Positions 55,391 through 64,000 of a stretch of 64,000 nucleotides of DNA are shown in pieces. The DNA is from SAR116 cluster bacterium AG-426-I14 (GTDB lineage Bacteria; Pseudomonadota; Alphaproteobacteria; Puniceispirillales; Marisalimonadaceae), in contig QCNS01000007.1 in assembly GCA_003210055.1 (NCBI GenBank), positions 1 to 64,000 of the forward strand, read 5' to 3'. The notes below the pieces were generated by a model. It was not told the DNA's origin. It was given only the letters and a program-made list of their open reading frames with translations, and searched no databases. How positions within the stretch are numbered: position 1 is the first letter of the stretch; each line of letters opens with the position of its first letter. Position numbers and translations under genes: made by a program.

Positions 55391-56431
55391 TTGATTAAAC
55401 AAATTAATGTAGGTGTAATTGGCACAGGATGGTGTGGAGGAATAAGAGCCAATGCGTGTAACTCTAATCCTCTAGTGGATAAATTATATATTGCTGAAAC
55501 TAATGAAACAAGAATCAATGAATTAAAAGATAAGTTACAATTAGAAGAAGCTACTAATGATTGGAAGACATTAATTAATAACCCTGAAATAGATACTATC
55601 ATTATATCTGCAACACCTGAGGACACTCATTACCCTATGGCTTTGTCTGCTCTTCAATCAGGTAAAAATGTGTTTTTAGAGAAGCCTATAGCCACAACAA
55701 TGGCTGAAGCAGAAGAATTAATAGAAGTATCAATTAAAAATAATCTTAAGTTCACCATTGGTTACTCCCAAAGATTTAATGCAAAATATGCCTATGTAAA
55801 AAAAACTATTGATGAGAATTTAATTGGTGAACCAGTGACATGCTTAGTTAGTAGAAATATAACAAGAGAATTAGGGGCAAAAATTTCTGGTCGAACTGCA
55901 TTGTCCCCTGCTGCCATGGAAGCTACGCATGATTTAGACTTTTTATTGTGGTGTTTACAACCCAGAAAACCAGTAAAAGTATATAGCCAAACATCAGGGA
56001 AACTTTTTTCCAAAAATAGTAATACACCAGATCATCAGTGGATCATGGTAACGCTTGACGATGGAATGACAATTACAATTGGAGCAGGATGGATTCTTCC
56101 ATTAGGTTATCCAAATTTTTCAAATACCTGGATTGAGATAATAGGTACTGAGGGTTCTTTATTTATTGATGACACTCATAAAGATGTTCAATTAAATACT
56201 GTCAACAAAGGGATACAATACCCAATGTCCTCTATGCCTGGTGAACCAGTAGAACATACCTACGCGGGGCCAATGCACGAAGAAACGAACCACTTTCTTG
56301 ATGCTGTTGCCTTAAATAAACCAGTATTAGTGAAACCTGAAGAAGCAAAATTAGTAATGGATTTATATCTCGCTGCAGATTTATCTGTAGAAAAAGGTGA
56401 ACCTATTACAATGCCAAGAAATAAAAGTTAA
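55391..56431 (+). CDS. Gfo/Idh/MocA-family oxidoreductase
   Basis: 346 residues with a TTG start at 55391, supported by AAGGAG 8 bases before it; no other good start. VGVIGTGWCGG (Rossmann), TIIISATPEDTHY and the EKPIATTMAEAEELIE (catalytic Lys) are typical, plus GYSQRFNAKYAYVKK. Oxidises or reduces a polyol, inositol or sugar acid. Its TAA overlaps the TctB ATG (TAATG), coupling it to the transporter operon. Confidence 0.88.
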   Translation: MIKQINVGVIGTGWCGGIRANACNSNPLVDKLYIAETNETRINELKDKLQLEEATNDWKTLINNPEIDTIIISATPEDTHYPMALSALQSGKNVFLEKPIATTMAEAEELIEVSIKNNLKFTIGYSQRFNAKYAYVKKTIDENLIGEPVTCLVSRNITRELGAKISGRTALSPAAMEATHDLDFLLWCLQPRKPVKVYSQTSGKLFSKNSNTPDHQWIMVTLDDGMTITIGAGWILPLGYPNFSNTWIEIIGTEGSLFIDDTHKDVQLNTVNKGIQYPMSSMPGEPVEHTYAGPMHEETNHFLDAVALNKPVLVKPEEAKLVMDLYLAADLSVEKGEPITMPRNKS

Positions 56432-56943
56432 TGAAAAAAATTGTTTTTACTCCAAATTTAATAACAGGTTTTATAAGTATTTTAATTGGAATTTTTATAA
56501 TTTTTAAGATTCCCAGTGAAATTGAGAAACCAGTATTGCTCTTTGGGCAATCATCTTCTGAAATTAATCCTGAATTGGTTCCATTTATTGTTTCAGTAAT
56601 GTTAATACTATTTGGCTCATACACTATGATTTTTGAAAGAAACTCATTATCAAATAATTGTTGGCCATTTATAACAAAATTATTATTGAAAAACGTTGGT
56701 TTTGCAGTTTTATGTTTAACATTATATTCGTATCTATTCATTGTATTAGGTTTTGTATTAGCAAGTGCAATACTCATATTTGTACTTAGTCAATACTTGG
56801 GAGATGTTAACAATTATATATCTTTATTACTTTCTATAATCTTTCCATTAATTGTTTTTGTTGTATTTGTTAATATAATGCATGTTTTTTTACCAGAATT
56901 CCCTTTCTTTGAGATGAGAATAGGAAACTATTTAATAATGTAA
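56431..56943 (+). CDS. Tripartite tricarboxylate transporter TctB-family small membrane protein
   Basis: 170 residues with four membrane segments and little sequence signature, the usual look of TctB. The assignment rests on length, topology and position between Gfo/Idh and TctA; it overlaps the former by one base and is followed by TctA after 15 bases. Inner membrane. Confidence 0.8.
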   Translation: MKKIVFTPNLITGFISILIGIFIIFKIPSEIEKPVLLFGQSSSEINPELVPFIVSVMLILFGSYTMIFERNSLSNNCWPFITKLLLKNVGFAVLCLTLYSYLFIVLGFVLASAILIFVLSQYLGDVNNYISLLLSIIFPLIVFVVFVNIMHVFLPEFPFFEMRIGNYLIM

Positions 56944-56958
56944 TAAAGAGTTTTAATT

Positions 56959-58491
56959 TTGTATGAAAGTTTTTTAAATTCTTTTCCAATTTTATTTGGC
57001 AGTGGTAATTTTCTTACAATTATATTTGTTGTTGCCTTAGGTTTGTTAATTGGTTTATTCGTAGGAGCACTGCCTGGCTTAACAACTTTGATGGCTATGG
57101 CAATTGTTTTACCAATTTCTTTTTTTATGGATCCTTTAGTAGGAATACCATTTTTAATAGGTGTTTATAAAGGAGGTATATTTGGGGGTTCAATTCCTGC
57201 AATTTTAGTCTCTCTTCCTGGAACAGGTGCATCAGTTGCTACTACATTTGATGGACCACCATTAACTAAACAAGGCAAGGGTAGAAAAGCACTTGAAACT
57301 GCCCTATTCTCATCTGTCATAGCTGACTTTTCTAGTGATATAGTTACAATTCTTTTGATTGGACCAATTGCGTTGATAGCATTATTAATTGGTCCTCCAG
57401 AATTAGCAGCTATTCTGTTTCTGAGCATTTTGATCATTTCATCTACTTCAAACGGATCTGTTGGTAAAAACATGATTATGCTCGCAGTAGGATTACTTAT
57501 AGCTATGATTGGTCAAGACCCAATTGCGGCATTATCAAGATTTACTTTTGACGTTTTTGAATTGAGAGCTGGTATACCTCTTCTACCAATGTTAATCGGA
57601 TTGTTTGCCATTCCAGAAATTTTGATAAACATCGAGTCAAAAGCCAAACAATTTGTTCAATCAAAAGTGAATATCAAAAAAGAACAAAGACTTACATGGA
57701 AAGAATTTCTAGCTTTGAGAAAAACGATATTTAGAAGCACAATGATTGGCACAACGATAGGAATGATTCCAGGAGTTGGTCAAGTTGTAGCTGCATTTGT
57801 AGGCTATGCCGCAGCTAAAAATGCTTCTCCAAATCCTGAAAAATTTGGTAAGGGCGAATTAGAAGGTATTGCCGCTCCAGAAGCGGCTAACAATGCTGTT
57901 AATGGACCAACATTAGTCCCTTTGTTAACACTTGGGATACCTGGAGATAATGTAACTGCTATTTTATTAGGTGCATTTGTTGCACATGGATTGAGGCCTG
58001 GTCCTCAATTAATGACAGAACAAGGAAGTATAGTTTTTGCAATACTTTTATGTATGCTTTTAGCTAATGTTCTTTTTCTAATTTTAGGTTACTTTACAAT
58101 GCCATTGTTTTCAAAAGTGGTAAGCATTAAAAAATCATACCTTTTACCATTAACAATTGTATTCGCATTTGCTGGTTCATTTGTATTTAGACATAATCCT
58201 GCAGATTTATATTTTTTATTATTTTTTGGTATATTTGGTTATATACTAAAAAAACTTGAATTTGATGTCACTCCATTAGTAATGGCTTTTATTCTGGCCC
58301 CTTCATTAGAATATGCTTTTGGGCAGACATTAAGCTTAGGTGATGATAGTTTAATTAAGTATTTGCTTTTAGAGCGACCAATAGCAGCTTTAATAATTTG
58401 TGCTACTCCAATTATAACTTGGAAGCTCTGGAAAAGAAGCAAAAGGTTGCGAAATGTTGCAGCCGAAATTACCTCTAAGCAGGTAAGTTAA
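56959..58491 (+). CDS. Tripartite tricarboxylate transporter TctA-family permease
   Basis: 510 residues, about 12 membrane segments. Family motifs: GLFVGALPGLTTLMAMAI, GGIFGGSIPAILVSLPGTGASVATTFDG and GKGELEGIAAPEAANNAV with LGIPGDNVTAILLGAF. The start is TTG at 56959 with AAAGAG upstream; no in-frame ATG is placed to replace it. Forms the carrier with TctB and the TctC binding protein. Confidence 0.92.
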   Translation: MYESFLNSFPILFGSGNFLTIIFVVALGLLIGLFVGALPGLTTLMAMAIVLPISFFMDPLVGIPFLIGVYKGGIFGGSIPAILVSLPGTGASVATTFDGPPLTKQGKGRKALETALFSSVIADFSSDIVTILLIGPIALIALLIGPPELAAILFLSILIISSTSNGSVGKNMIMLAVGLLIAMIGQDPIAALSRFTFDVFELRAGIPLLPMLIGLFAIPEILINIESKAKQFVQSKVNIKKEQRLTWKEFLALRKTIFRSTMIGTTIGMIPGVGQVVAAFVGYAAAKNASPNPEKFGKGELEGIAAPEAANNAVNGPTLVPLLTLGIPGDNVTAILLGAFVAHGLRPGPQLMTEQGSIVFAILLCMLLANVLFLILGYFTMPLFSKVVSIKKSYLLPLTIVFAFAGSFVFRHNPADLYFLLFFGIFGYILKKLEFDVTPLVMAFILAPSLEYAFGQTLSLGDDSLIKYLLLERPIAALIICATPIITWKLWKRSKRLRNVAAEITSKQVS

Positions 58492-58520
58492 GTTGATTAT
58501 TCATTTGAAAGGAGGAAAAA

Positions 58521-59468
58521 ATGAAAAATTTACTAAAAATGTTTTTAGGATTTTTAGCTATTCTATCTTTTACAGGAATTGTAAAGGCTGATTATCCTGA
58601 AAAACCAATTACAATGGTAATTCCTTTTGGACCTGGAGGTTCACACGACCTTAACGCAAGAGTTTTTACAAGTATTGTACCTCAGTATCTTGGAAATGCT
58701 ATAATTGTTAAGCTTGTCCCTGGTGCCAGTGGTCAAACAGGAACTGCTATGGTTGCGCAAGCAAAGCCAGATGGATATACACTTCTTTTTACTCATAATT
58801 ATGTTGACCAATTACAACATCATGTAAAAAAATTACCATACAAACCTCTAGAGGATTTTGTAACTGTAGCTAGAATTAATTATGCTGCAGCTTGTATGAT
58901 TGTTTTAAGTAAATCAAAGTATAAATCTGTTCAAGATGTATTTGATGCAGCAAAATCAAGCGGTGGAAAAATGAAACTTGGTCACTCAGGTATGTGGGGT
59001 GCTACAATGGTACCTATGGCACAATTATTATCTTGGGGAAAAGTACAAGCTAATTTAACACCTTATAAAGGTGGAGGTCCAATGGTAAAAGGACTTCTCT
59101 CTGGCGATGTAGAAGCTGTATTACACTTTCCATCAGTTATCAAAGGACAAGGTTCAAAAGTAAGAACATTAGGATGTGGTTCAAATGAAAAAGCACTTGG
59201 CTCACCTCCAACCTTTGACTCTTTGGGCTTTACTGGCCAAATAGGTTACATGGATAGAATCCTAATGGCTCCAGCAAAAACTCCACCTGATCGTATCAAA
59301 AAGTTACAAGATGCGTTAGGTAAATTAAAAGGAGATAAAACTTTTAAAAAGTTTATGGGAAGATTAGGTGAAAATATGGAGTTCATGAATGGCCCTGACT
59401 ATGAAAAAGTAAGAGCTGAGAAATCCAAAAACTATAAAAATTTAGTTAAACAAATGACTAAAGGTTAG
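58521..59468 (+). CDS. Tripartite tricarboxylate transporter substrate-binding protein (Bug/TctC)
   Basis: 315 residues. Sec signal peptide ending FTGIVKA, then YPEKPITMVIPFGPGGSHDLNAR, the Bug-family start, and GASGQTGTAMVAQAKPDGYTL. Strong GGAGG ribosome site. Carries a carboxylate to TctAB. The high expression implied by the RBS and by the terminator behind it fits a periplasmic binding protein. Confidence 0.93.
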   Translation: MKNLLKMFLGFLAILSFTGIVKADYPEKPITMVIPFGPGGSHDLNARVFTSIVPQYLGNAIIVKLVPGASGQTGTAMVAQAKPDGYTLLFTHNYVDQLQHHVKKLPYKPLEDFVTVARINYAAACMIVLSKSKYKSVQDVFDAAKSSGGKMKLGHSGMWGATMVPMAQLLSWGKVQANLTPYKGGGPMVKGLLSGDVEAVLHFPSVIKGQGSKVRTLGCGSNEKALGSPPTFDSLGFTGQIGYMDRILMAPAKTPPDRIKKLQDALGKLKGDKTFKKFMGRLGENMEFMNGPDYEKVRAEKSKNYKNLVKQMTKG

Positions 59469-59478
59469 TAGTTTTTTT

Positions 59479-59514
59479 AACCACATCCATTAAATAAATG
59501 GGTGTGGTTTTTTC
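59479..59514 (+). terminator. Intrinsic terminator after TctC
   Basis: AACCACATCCATT (59479-59491), loop AAATA, AATGGGTGTGGTT (59497-59509) with one G-U pair, followed by TTTTTT-rich DNA. A textbook hairpin ending the amidohydrolase-TctBAC run. The AEC gene start (59519) lies directly behind the T-run. Confidence 0.88.
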
Positions 59515-59518
59515 TTAA

Positions 59519-60403
59519 ATGTTTTATCAAATTTTATCAATAACAGGACCAGTTTTTATATTAATATTTATTGGTGTTTTTATTTCTAAATTAAAAATTG
59601 ATATTCATCAAAAAACTCTCGGTTTTTTGCTAACGCATATTGGATCACCATGTTTAATTTTTAATGCTTTATCTACTACAAATATTAACTATTTAACTTT
59701 GATTGAAATAGGCTCTGCTGCATTAAGTGTTATATTTATTTCTTCGATTTTAGCTATAATTGTAATTAAACTTCTAAAAGAAAATTATAGTCCTTACTTT
59801 AGTTGTTTGATACATCCTAATTCTGCTAACCTAGCCCTACCCTTATCAATACTAACTTATGGAGAACAAGGATTAATATTTGCAATTCCATATTTTGTAG
59901 TTGTTGCCTTTTCTCAAAATACTCTGGGTTATATGACTATAATAGGAAGTGTAAACTTATTTAGATTATTTTATCATCCAATATTTGTAATGACATTTCT
60001 AGGAACTTTTATTTTGATTAGCCAAACAAATGTCCCTGAAATTGCTCTAACATGTACAAAACATCTTGGAAATCTAGTTATTCCATTATCTTTAATTTTA
60101 TTAGGTTACTCTTTGCCATCATTAAAAGTTCACAATTTAAAAAAAGGTTTAATTTTTTCAATCGTTAGATTTTTTATAGGTTTTATTAGTGGATTAATAG
60201 TTATTTATTTTGGAGATTTTAGTGGTCCACAAGCAGGTGTTATAATTATCATGTCTATGATGCCTGTGGCACTTTTGAATTATATTTTTTCTGTTCAAAA
60301 TGATAAAGATTCAAATACCGTTGGAAGTTTAGTCGTGATATCTACTACTATCATGCTATTAATTTTACCAATTTTTATGAAACTAGTCCTAGAATATTTT
60401 TAA
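59519..60403 (+). CDS. AEC family transporter
   Basis: 294 residues, about 10 membrane segments. ISKLKIDIHQKTLGFLLTHIGSPCLIFNAL at the N-terminus and SANLALPLSILTYGEQGL, LLGYSLPSL fit auxin-efflux-carrier-family permeases that move organic acids. The ATG comes 6 bases after the T-run of the TctC terminator with no ribosome site, so it must be leaderless, or read through. Followed by 95 AT-rich bases without visible structure. Confidence 0.88.
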   Translation: MFYQILSITGPVFILIFIGVFISKLKIDIHQKTLGFLLTHIGSPCLIFNALSTTNINYLTLIEIGSAALSVIFISSILAIIVIKLLKENYSPYFSCLIHPNSANLALPLSILTYGEQGLIFAIPYFVVVAFSQNTLGYMTIIGSVNLFRLFYHPIFVMTFLGTFILISQTNVPEIALTCTKHLGNLVIPLSLILLGYSLPSLKVHNLKKGLIFSIVRFFIGFISGLIVIYFGDFSGPQAGVIIIMSMMPVALLNYIFSVQNDKDSNTVGSLVVISTTIMLLILPIFMKLVLEYF

Positions 60404-60498
60404 TACTTAATCGTTTATAATCAATTTCTTATAATAGTAAACTAAATGTATATCTTAGAATTATAAAACATTTTTTAAAACTTTGATTATAAGTTATA

Positions 60499-61422
60499 AT
60501 GAAAATAACTAAAATATTTAATGGTATTGTGTTGAAAAAACTTATCAAAATAGCTGGATATCAAGGTAAAGAATCTGTCCACACTAGAGCTATGCAAAAA
60601 TTTATTAGTTTAATAAAAAATGAATTTTCAATTTCTTTCATTGAGGACATTACATCAAATAATAAAAAAGCTTCGGATCTTATAAGTCAAACTCAAAATG
60701 GTGAAATTAACATTTCTTATCTTTTTACAAGTTATTTTACAAACCTAATACCAGAATTATTATATTTAGATTTACCTTTTTATTTTAATTCTAAGGAAGA
60801 AGCTTTTAATGATTTAAATAAAAATTTAAAACCTCTGATAAATGATGAGTTGAAAAACAAACATAATTTATTTTTACTGGGTTTTTGGGATAACGGTACT
60901 AGACATATCTCTAGTTCTAAAAAATTTATACATACTCCAAAAGATTGTATTGAACAAATTATAAGAACAACACCAAACCAACTTCATATTGATACATTTA
61001 AATCTTTTGGATTTATACCAAAGCCTTTAGATGTATTAGATTTTAAGAAGGCATTATTAACTGGTGATTTAGATGCTCAAGAAAATCCAATTACAAATTT
61101 TTATCAATTTAAAGTTTATAAGAAACAAAAATATTTCACAAAAACTGCTCATGTTTATGGTTTTTGTTTATTTTTAATCAATAAAAATTATTTTCAAAAA
61201 TTATCGGATAATGAAACAAAACTATTAATAAAGTCTGCTAATACAACAAATTCATTTCAAAAAAAGCTCGCTCATGAAGAAGAACAAAAATTATTTAAAA
61301 AAATAAAAAGTGAAAATGTAAAAATTTCTAATATATCGAAAAAAAATATAAGTGAATTTAAAAAAATCTCAGAACCATTTCATATTGAGTTTTTCAAAAA
61401 ATTTAAAACACTTAATTTCTAA
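60499..61422 (+). CDS. DctP-like TRAP substrate-binding-fold protein without signal peptide
   Basis: 307 residues. The DctP pattern is recognisable: YLDLPFYFNSKEEA, LLGFWDNGTRHISSSKK, IRTTPNQLHIDTFKSFGFIPKPLD, LTGDLDAQENPITNFYQ and KTAHVYGFCLFLINK. But the N-terminus (MKITKIFNGIVLKKLIKIAG) has no signal peptide, and an in-frame stop lies two codons before the ATG, so none can be hidden upstream. No DctQ/DctM genes are near. A cytoplasmic sensor or binding protein is possible, or a decaying gene. Very Lys/Asn-rich. Confidence 0.75.
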   Translation: MKITKIFNGIVLKKLIKIAGYQGKESVHTRAMQKFISLIKNEFSISFIEDITSNNKKASDLISQTQNGEINISYLFTSYFTNLIPELLYLDLPFYFNSKEEAFNDLNKNLKPLINDELKNKHNLFLLGFWDNGTRHISSSKKFIHTPKDCIEQIIRTTPNQLHIDTFKSFGFIPKPLDVLDFKKALLTGDLDAQENPITNFYQFKVYKKQKYFTKTAHVYGFCLFLINKNYFQKLSDNETKLLIKSANTTNSFQKKLAHEEEQKLFKKIKSENVKISNISKKNISEFKKISEPFHIEFFKKFKTLNF

Positions 61423-61423
61423 A

Positions 61424-62611
61424 TTATTTGATTACTTTAAAATTTATTCTTGGTAAAAGTTTGCTAACTAATGTTGCATGTAAATAACAAGTTCTCTCAG
61501 ACATGTCTATAAGTCTTTCATTTTCTTCATCACTAGCAGTTCCATTTACAAATAAATGCGTGTCTAAAGGTAGCATCTTTAGCGAATTAGATGAGTCTTC
61601 CTCAAAAGTTGCATATTGTGACATCCTTAAACCTTCAATTGCAAACTTTTGGTGTTTAATATATCGATGTGTTTGAGTTAAAAAACAAAAAGAGATTGCA
61701 GCACCCATTACATTAACAGGTGAAGGAGCTTTTAAACCGTTAATATCCATAGATATTACAAAATGGGACATACCAGGAAGACCTAATACAGTATCAACCT
61801 CAACTGTTTCATCGTTGTTTTTTGTGATACTATTACCAACAATAGTTCTAATTATTTTATTAAAGTTTTCATTTCCTGGGACACTTCCACTACTTGCGGA
61901 AACATTATACCCATCAACAGGCTCAATTTCCCCATCTGATACTCTACCTGTTTTAAGTATCATTCTTTTACTGTAATTTTCATTTTTATTAGGCGAAGGC
62001 GATTTTGAATAAAATTGATATGGATCCTCTGCATCTATTTTTTTACTATCATTTAAGTTACTTAGTTTCTTTCTTCTTCCATTTGCAGTTAAAGAAAAAG
62101 TATTTTTTAGTGGTGTTCTGAGTGCAGTTAAAATAGGTGATGTCTGAGAACATTTTTCTATTAGCTGTTCTATTTTTGAATTTTCTTCAGCAGTTTTAAT
62201 TACAAGATTTATTTCTGTTGGCTCAGCATGCCCCTTTCCATCTCCTTTTACAAATGAACCAGTAAGGAAATAAGAATTTTTTACTTCACATTTTATCTCA
62301 TCAATTAATAAATTTTCTATTTTTGCTAATTTAAATATTCTACCAACAACGTCACCATGAATGCATGCATTGAAAAATCCTAGTGGAAACGGAGCTAAAT
62401 CTGTCCCTTTAAGATGCCCTCCTTCGTCTGACGTTAATCTCCATGAATGTGAATTTAATCCGCCTTCATAACCAATAGTTTCTTTTTGAAGAAGTGCCAT
62501 TTGTCTTGTATGTGAAACATATGTCTTATTTAAGTTATTACTATCAGTAATTCCTTCATTTATTAAAAACCCTAATGGATAGTCATCTTTTTTTATATCA
62601 TCATATTTCAT
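61424..62611 (-). CDS. Tandem OsmC-like domain protein
   Basis: 395 residues. The first half contains WRLTSDEGGHLKGTDLAPFPLGFFNACIHGD and the APTEINLVI-like strand, the OsmC fold; the second half (AIEGLRMSQYATFEEDSS, TCYLHATLVSKLLPR) looks like a second OsmC unit. The OsmC catalytic Cys pair is only partly visible: one Cys sits in the helix of each half. Two bases from the DctP-like gene (convergent) and 14 bases after the IlvD-type gene (same strand). Confidence 0.7.
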   Translation of the reverse strand: MKYDDIKKDDYPLGFLINEGITDSNNLNKTYVSHTRQMALLQKETIGYEGGLNSHSWRLTSDEGGHLKGTDLAPFPLGFFNACIHGDVVGRIFKLAKIENLLIDEIKCEVKNSYFLTGSFVKGDGKGHAEPTEINLVIKTAEENSKIEQLIEKCSQTSPILTALRTPLKNTFSLTANGRRKKLSNLNDSKKIDAEDPYQFYSKSPSPNKNENYSKRMILKTGRVSDGEIEPVDGYNVSASSGSVPGNENFNKIIRTIVGNSITKNNDETVEVDTVLGLPGMSHFVISMDINGLKAPSPVNVMGAAISFCFLTQTHRYIKHQKFAIEGLRMSQYATFEEDSSNSLKMLPLDTHLFVNGTASDEENERLIDMSERTCYLHATLVSKLLPRINFKVIK

Positions 62612-62625
62612 TATTCTTCCTTATT

Positions 62626-63999
62626 TTAAATTAAAAAATCAAAATCAACACCCTCATCAGCTTGCATTACGTGACTCATAAAAAGTTTGTTATACCCTCG
62701 TCTTTTAGTAAATTGCGTTTTAGATTTTTTTGAAATTCTATTTTCTATTTCATCTTTATCAATCAATAAATTTATTGAACGATTTTTTACATCGAGCTTT
62801 ATAAGGTCTCCATCTTTAATGATTGAAAAAATATCGTTTTCATCAGTTTCTGGGCATACATGAAGAATTATCGTACCTGAAGCTGTCCCACTCATTCTTC
62901 CATCAGATATTCTTACCATATCTTTTACCCCAACTTTTGCCAATTTTTTTGGAATTGGAATTAGACCAGCCTCTGGCATGCCTGGCGCTGTTCTTGGGCC
63001 AATATTTTGAAGAATAAGCACTGAATTTTTATCAACATCTAATTCTTCACTATCAATTCTGTTTGCTAAGTCCTCCAGACCTTTAAATACAACTGCTTTA
63101 CCCTCATGATATAATAAATCTTCACTAGCCGCTGACTGTTTAATTATTGCAGATCTTGGAGCTATGTTACCAAATAGCACAGCAATACTTCCTTTTTCGA
63201 AAATAGGATTATCTTTTGTCTTAATAATATTTTGTTTCCATTTATTATTATTATTAATAAGTTCTCCTAGTTTTTTCCCAGTTACGGTCATAACATCTAA
63301 ATTTAAATAATCTTTAATTTCATAAAGAATTCTGGGAACCCCTCCGGCGTTATACAAATCCTCCATATAACCTATACCAGACGGTTTTAAATCAACTATC
63401 ATTGGTATGTCTCTAGTTAATTCATCAAATTTTTTCATATCAATTTTTTGACCAATTCTACCTGCAATTGCAGTTAAATGAACCAAGCCGTTAGTTGAAC
63501 CACCAATTGCAGATAGAGTGATTAGAGCGTTTTCAAAATTTTTAATGTTAAGATATTCACGAGGTATATGTTTTGATTGCGCTATTTTCACAGATTCAAC
63601 CCCAGTTTTTTCTGCTATTCTTCTTCTTTCAGACGAAACAGCAGGCGCACAAGCACCAGATGGTATCATTAAGCCTAAAGCTTCTGTTAATATAGCCATT
63701 GTGCTTGCTGTACCCATAACTCCGCAAGTCCCAACAGTTGGAACAAGTTGATTATTAACATTATTTATATCTTCTTCATTTATCTCTTCAGCTCTATAAG
63801 CTGCCCAGAAACGCCGACAGTCTGTACAAGCCCCTACTCTTTCACCTTTAAATGAACCAGTTAACATTGGTCCAGTTACTAGTTGTATAAATGGAATATT
63901 TGAACTTAATCCACCCATTAATTGAGCTGGAACTGTCTTATCACACCCTCCTATTAATACACATGCATCCATAGGTTGAGCTCGTAACATTTCTTCTGT
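62626..63999 (-). CDS. IlvD/Edd-family dehydratase, 5' truncated by window edge
   Basis: The frame stays open to the right edge, so only the last ~458 of about 570-600 residues are seen. GGCDKTVPAQLMGG, GERVGACTDCRRFWAAYRA and VGTCGVMGTASTMAIL carry the iron-sulfur Cys, typical of the sugar-acid dehydratase branch (arabinonate or xylonate dehydratase-like), not of IlvD proper. The C-terminal VRISDGRMSGTASGTIILHVCPE is standard. Co-directional with the OsmC gene, 14 bases apart. Dehydrates an aldonic acid (inference). Confidence 0.9.
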   Translation of the reverse strand, partial: TEEMLRAQPMDACVLIGGCDKTVPAQLMGGLSSNIPFIQLVTGPMLTGSFKGERVGACTDCRRFWAAYRAEEINEEDINNVNNQLVPTVGTCGVMGTASTMAILTEALGLMIPSGACAPAVSSERRRIAEKTGVESVKIAQSKHIPREYLNIKNFENALITLSAIGGSTNGLVHLTAIAGRIGQKIDMKKFDELTRDIPMIVDLKPSGIGYMEDLYNAGGVPRILYEIKDYLNLDVMTVTGKKLGELINNNNKWKQNIIKTKDNPIFEKGSIAVLFGNIAPRSAIIKQSAASEDLLYHEGKAVVFKGLEDLANRIDSEELDVDKNSVLILQNIGPRTAPGMPEAGLIPIPKKLAKVGVKDMVRISDGRMSGTASGTIILHVCPETDENDIFSIIKDGDLIKLDVKNRSINLLIDKDEIENRISKKSKTQFTKRRGYNKLFMSHVMQADEGVDFDFLI

Positions 64000-64000
64000 A

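Noticed and set aside
60404-60498. Promoter boxes before the DctP-like gene
   Set aside because: Nearly all bases are A or T, so any box match is uninformative.
1-64000. tRNA, rRNA, CRISPR, insertion sequence, phage or conjugation genes
   Set aside because: None was found: no direct-repeat array, no transposase, integrase or capsid-like gene, no rRNA motifs.

Overview
The window is a gene-dense, very AT-rich (about 30% GC by eye) bacterial chromosome segment with tiny intergenic gaps, many 1-30 bp gene overlaps and several overlapping convergent 3' ends. The gene content (TAXI-type TRAP and TctABC uptake systems, heterotetrameric sarcosine oxidase, many SDR and enolase-superfamily catabolic enzymes, short holB-metG-tatD housekeeping run, DUF1800/DUF1501 pair, RpoH/ROSE-like control of a small heat-shock gene) points to a streamlined low-GC marine alphaproteobacterium of the SAR11/HIMB59/AEGEAN-169 kind. 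This placement is inference; no rRNA or other phylogenetic marker is present. I see no tRNA, rRNA, CRISPR array, insertion sequence or phage module, and no gene-free stretch over 300 bases.

Layout. 1-325: tail of a nitronate monooxygenase. 341-7114: a five-gene divergent envelope locus (LPP20-like lipoprotein, DUF4384-like protein, TPR-trypsin protease / TPR lipoprotein, MORN-repeat caspase lipoprotein) whose two arms start on one shared ATGCAT. 7127-13305: SDRs, uracil-DNA glycosylase, an enolase-superfamily enzyme and a DUF1800-DUF1501 secretion pair. 13348-19513: a second trypsin-like protease, then a tight minus-strand run of ABC exporter, GST, two SDRs and a subtilisin-like protease. 19654-22854: a sirtuin without zinc cysteines, thioesterase, second enolase-superfamily enzyme, and hsp20 behind a sigma32-like promoter and a ROSE-like RNA thermometer hairpin. 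22970-30446: TAXI TRAP transporter, MFS carrier, SMP-30 lactonase, D-aminoacylase. 30515-38113: mmsA, soxBDAG and an Ldh_2/DpkA-type imino-acid reductase. 38114-43144: a minus-strand operon of amidase, CMD protein, aberrant M19 dipeptidase and two uncharacterised proteins (one DUF3726). 43195-52433: purine salvage (apt plus nucleosidase), PuuD-like membrane protein, sodB, quinone oxidoreductase, GST, holB-metG-tatD-MBL hydrolase. 52601-64000: small lipoprotein, PhyH dioxygenase plus cupin, amidohydrolase, Gfo/Idh dehydrogenase, TctBAC, AEC carrier, an orphan DctP-like protein without signal peptide, a tandem OsmC protein and a truncated IlvD/Edd dehydratase.

How the genes fit together. Two catabolic blocks stand out. 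Genes between about 22.9 and 43.1 kb could import and hydrolyse acylated, D- or N-methylated amino acid derivatives and oxidise the products. Genes between 54.2 and 64 kb could take up and dehydrate or oxidise a carboxylate or sugar acid. The most unusual unit is the 0.3-7.1 kb divergent locus, which combines a caspase-type protease, a trypsin-type protease and three other exported or lipidated proteins and may be an undescribed envelope proteolytic or signalling system.
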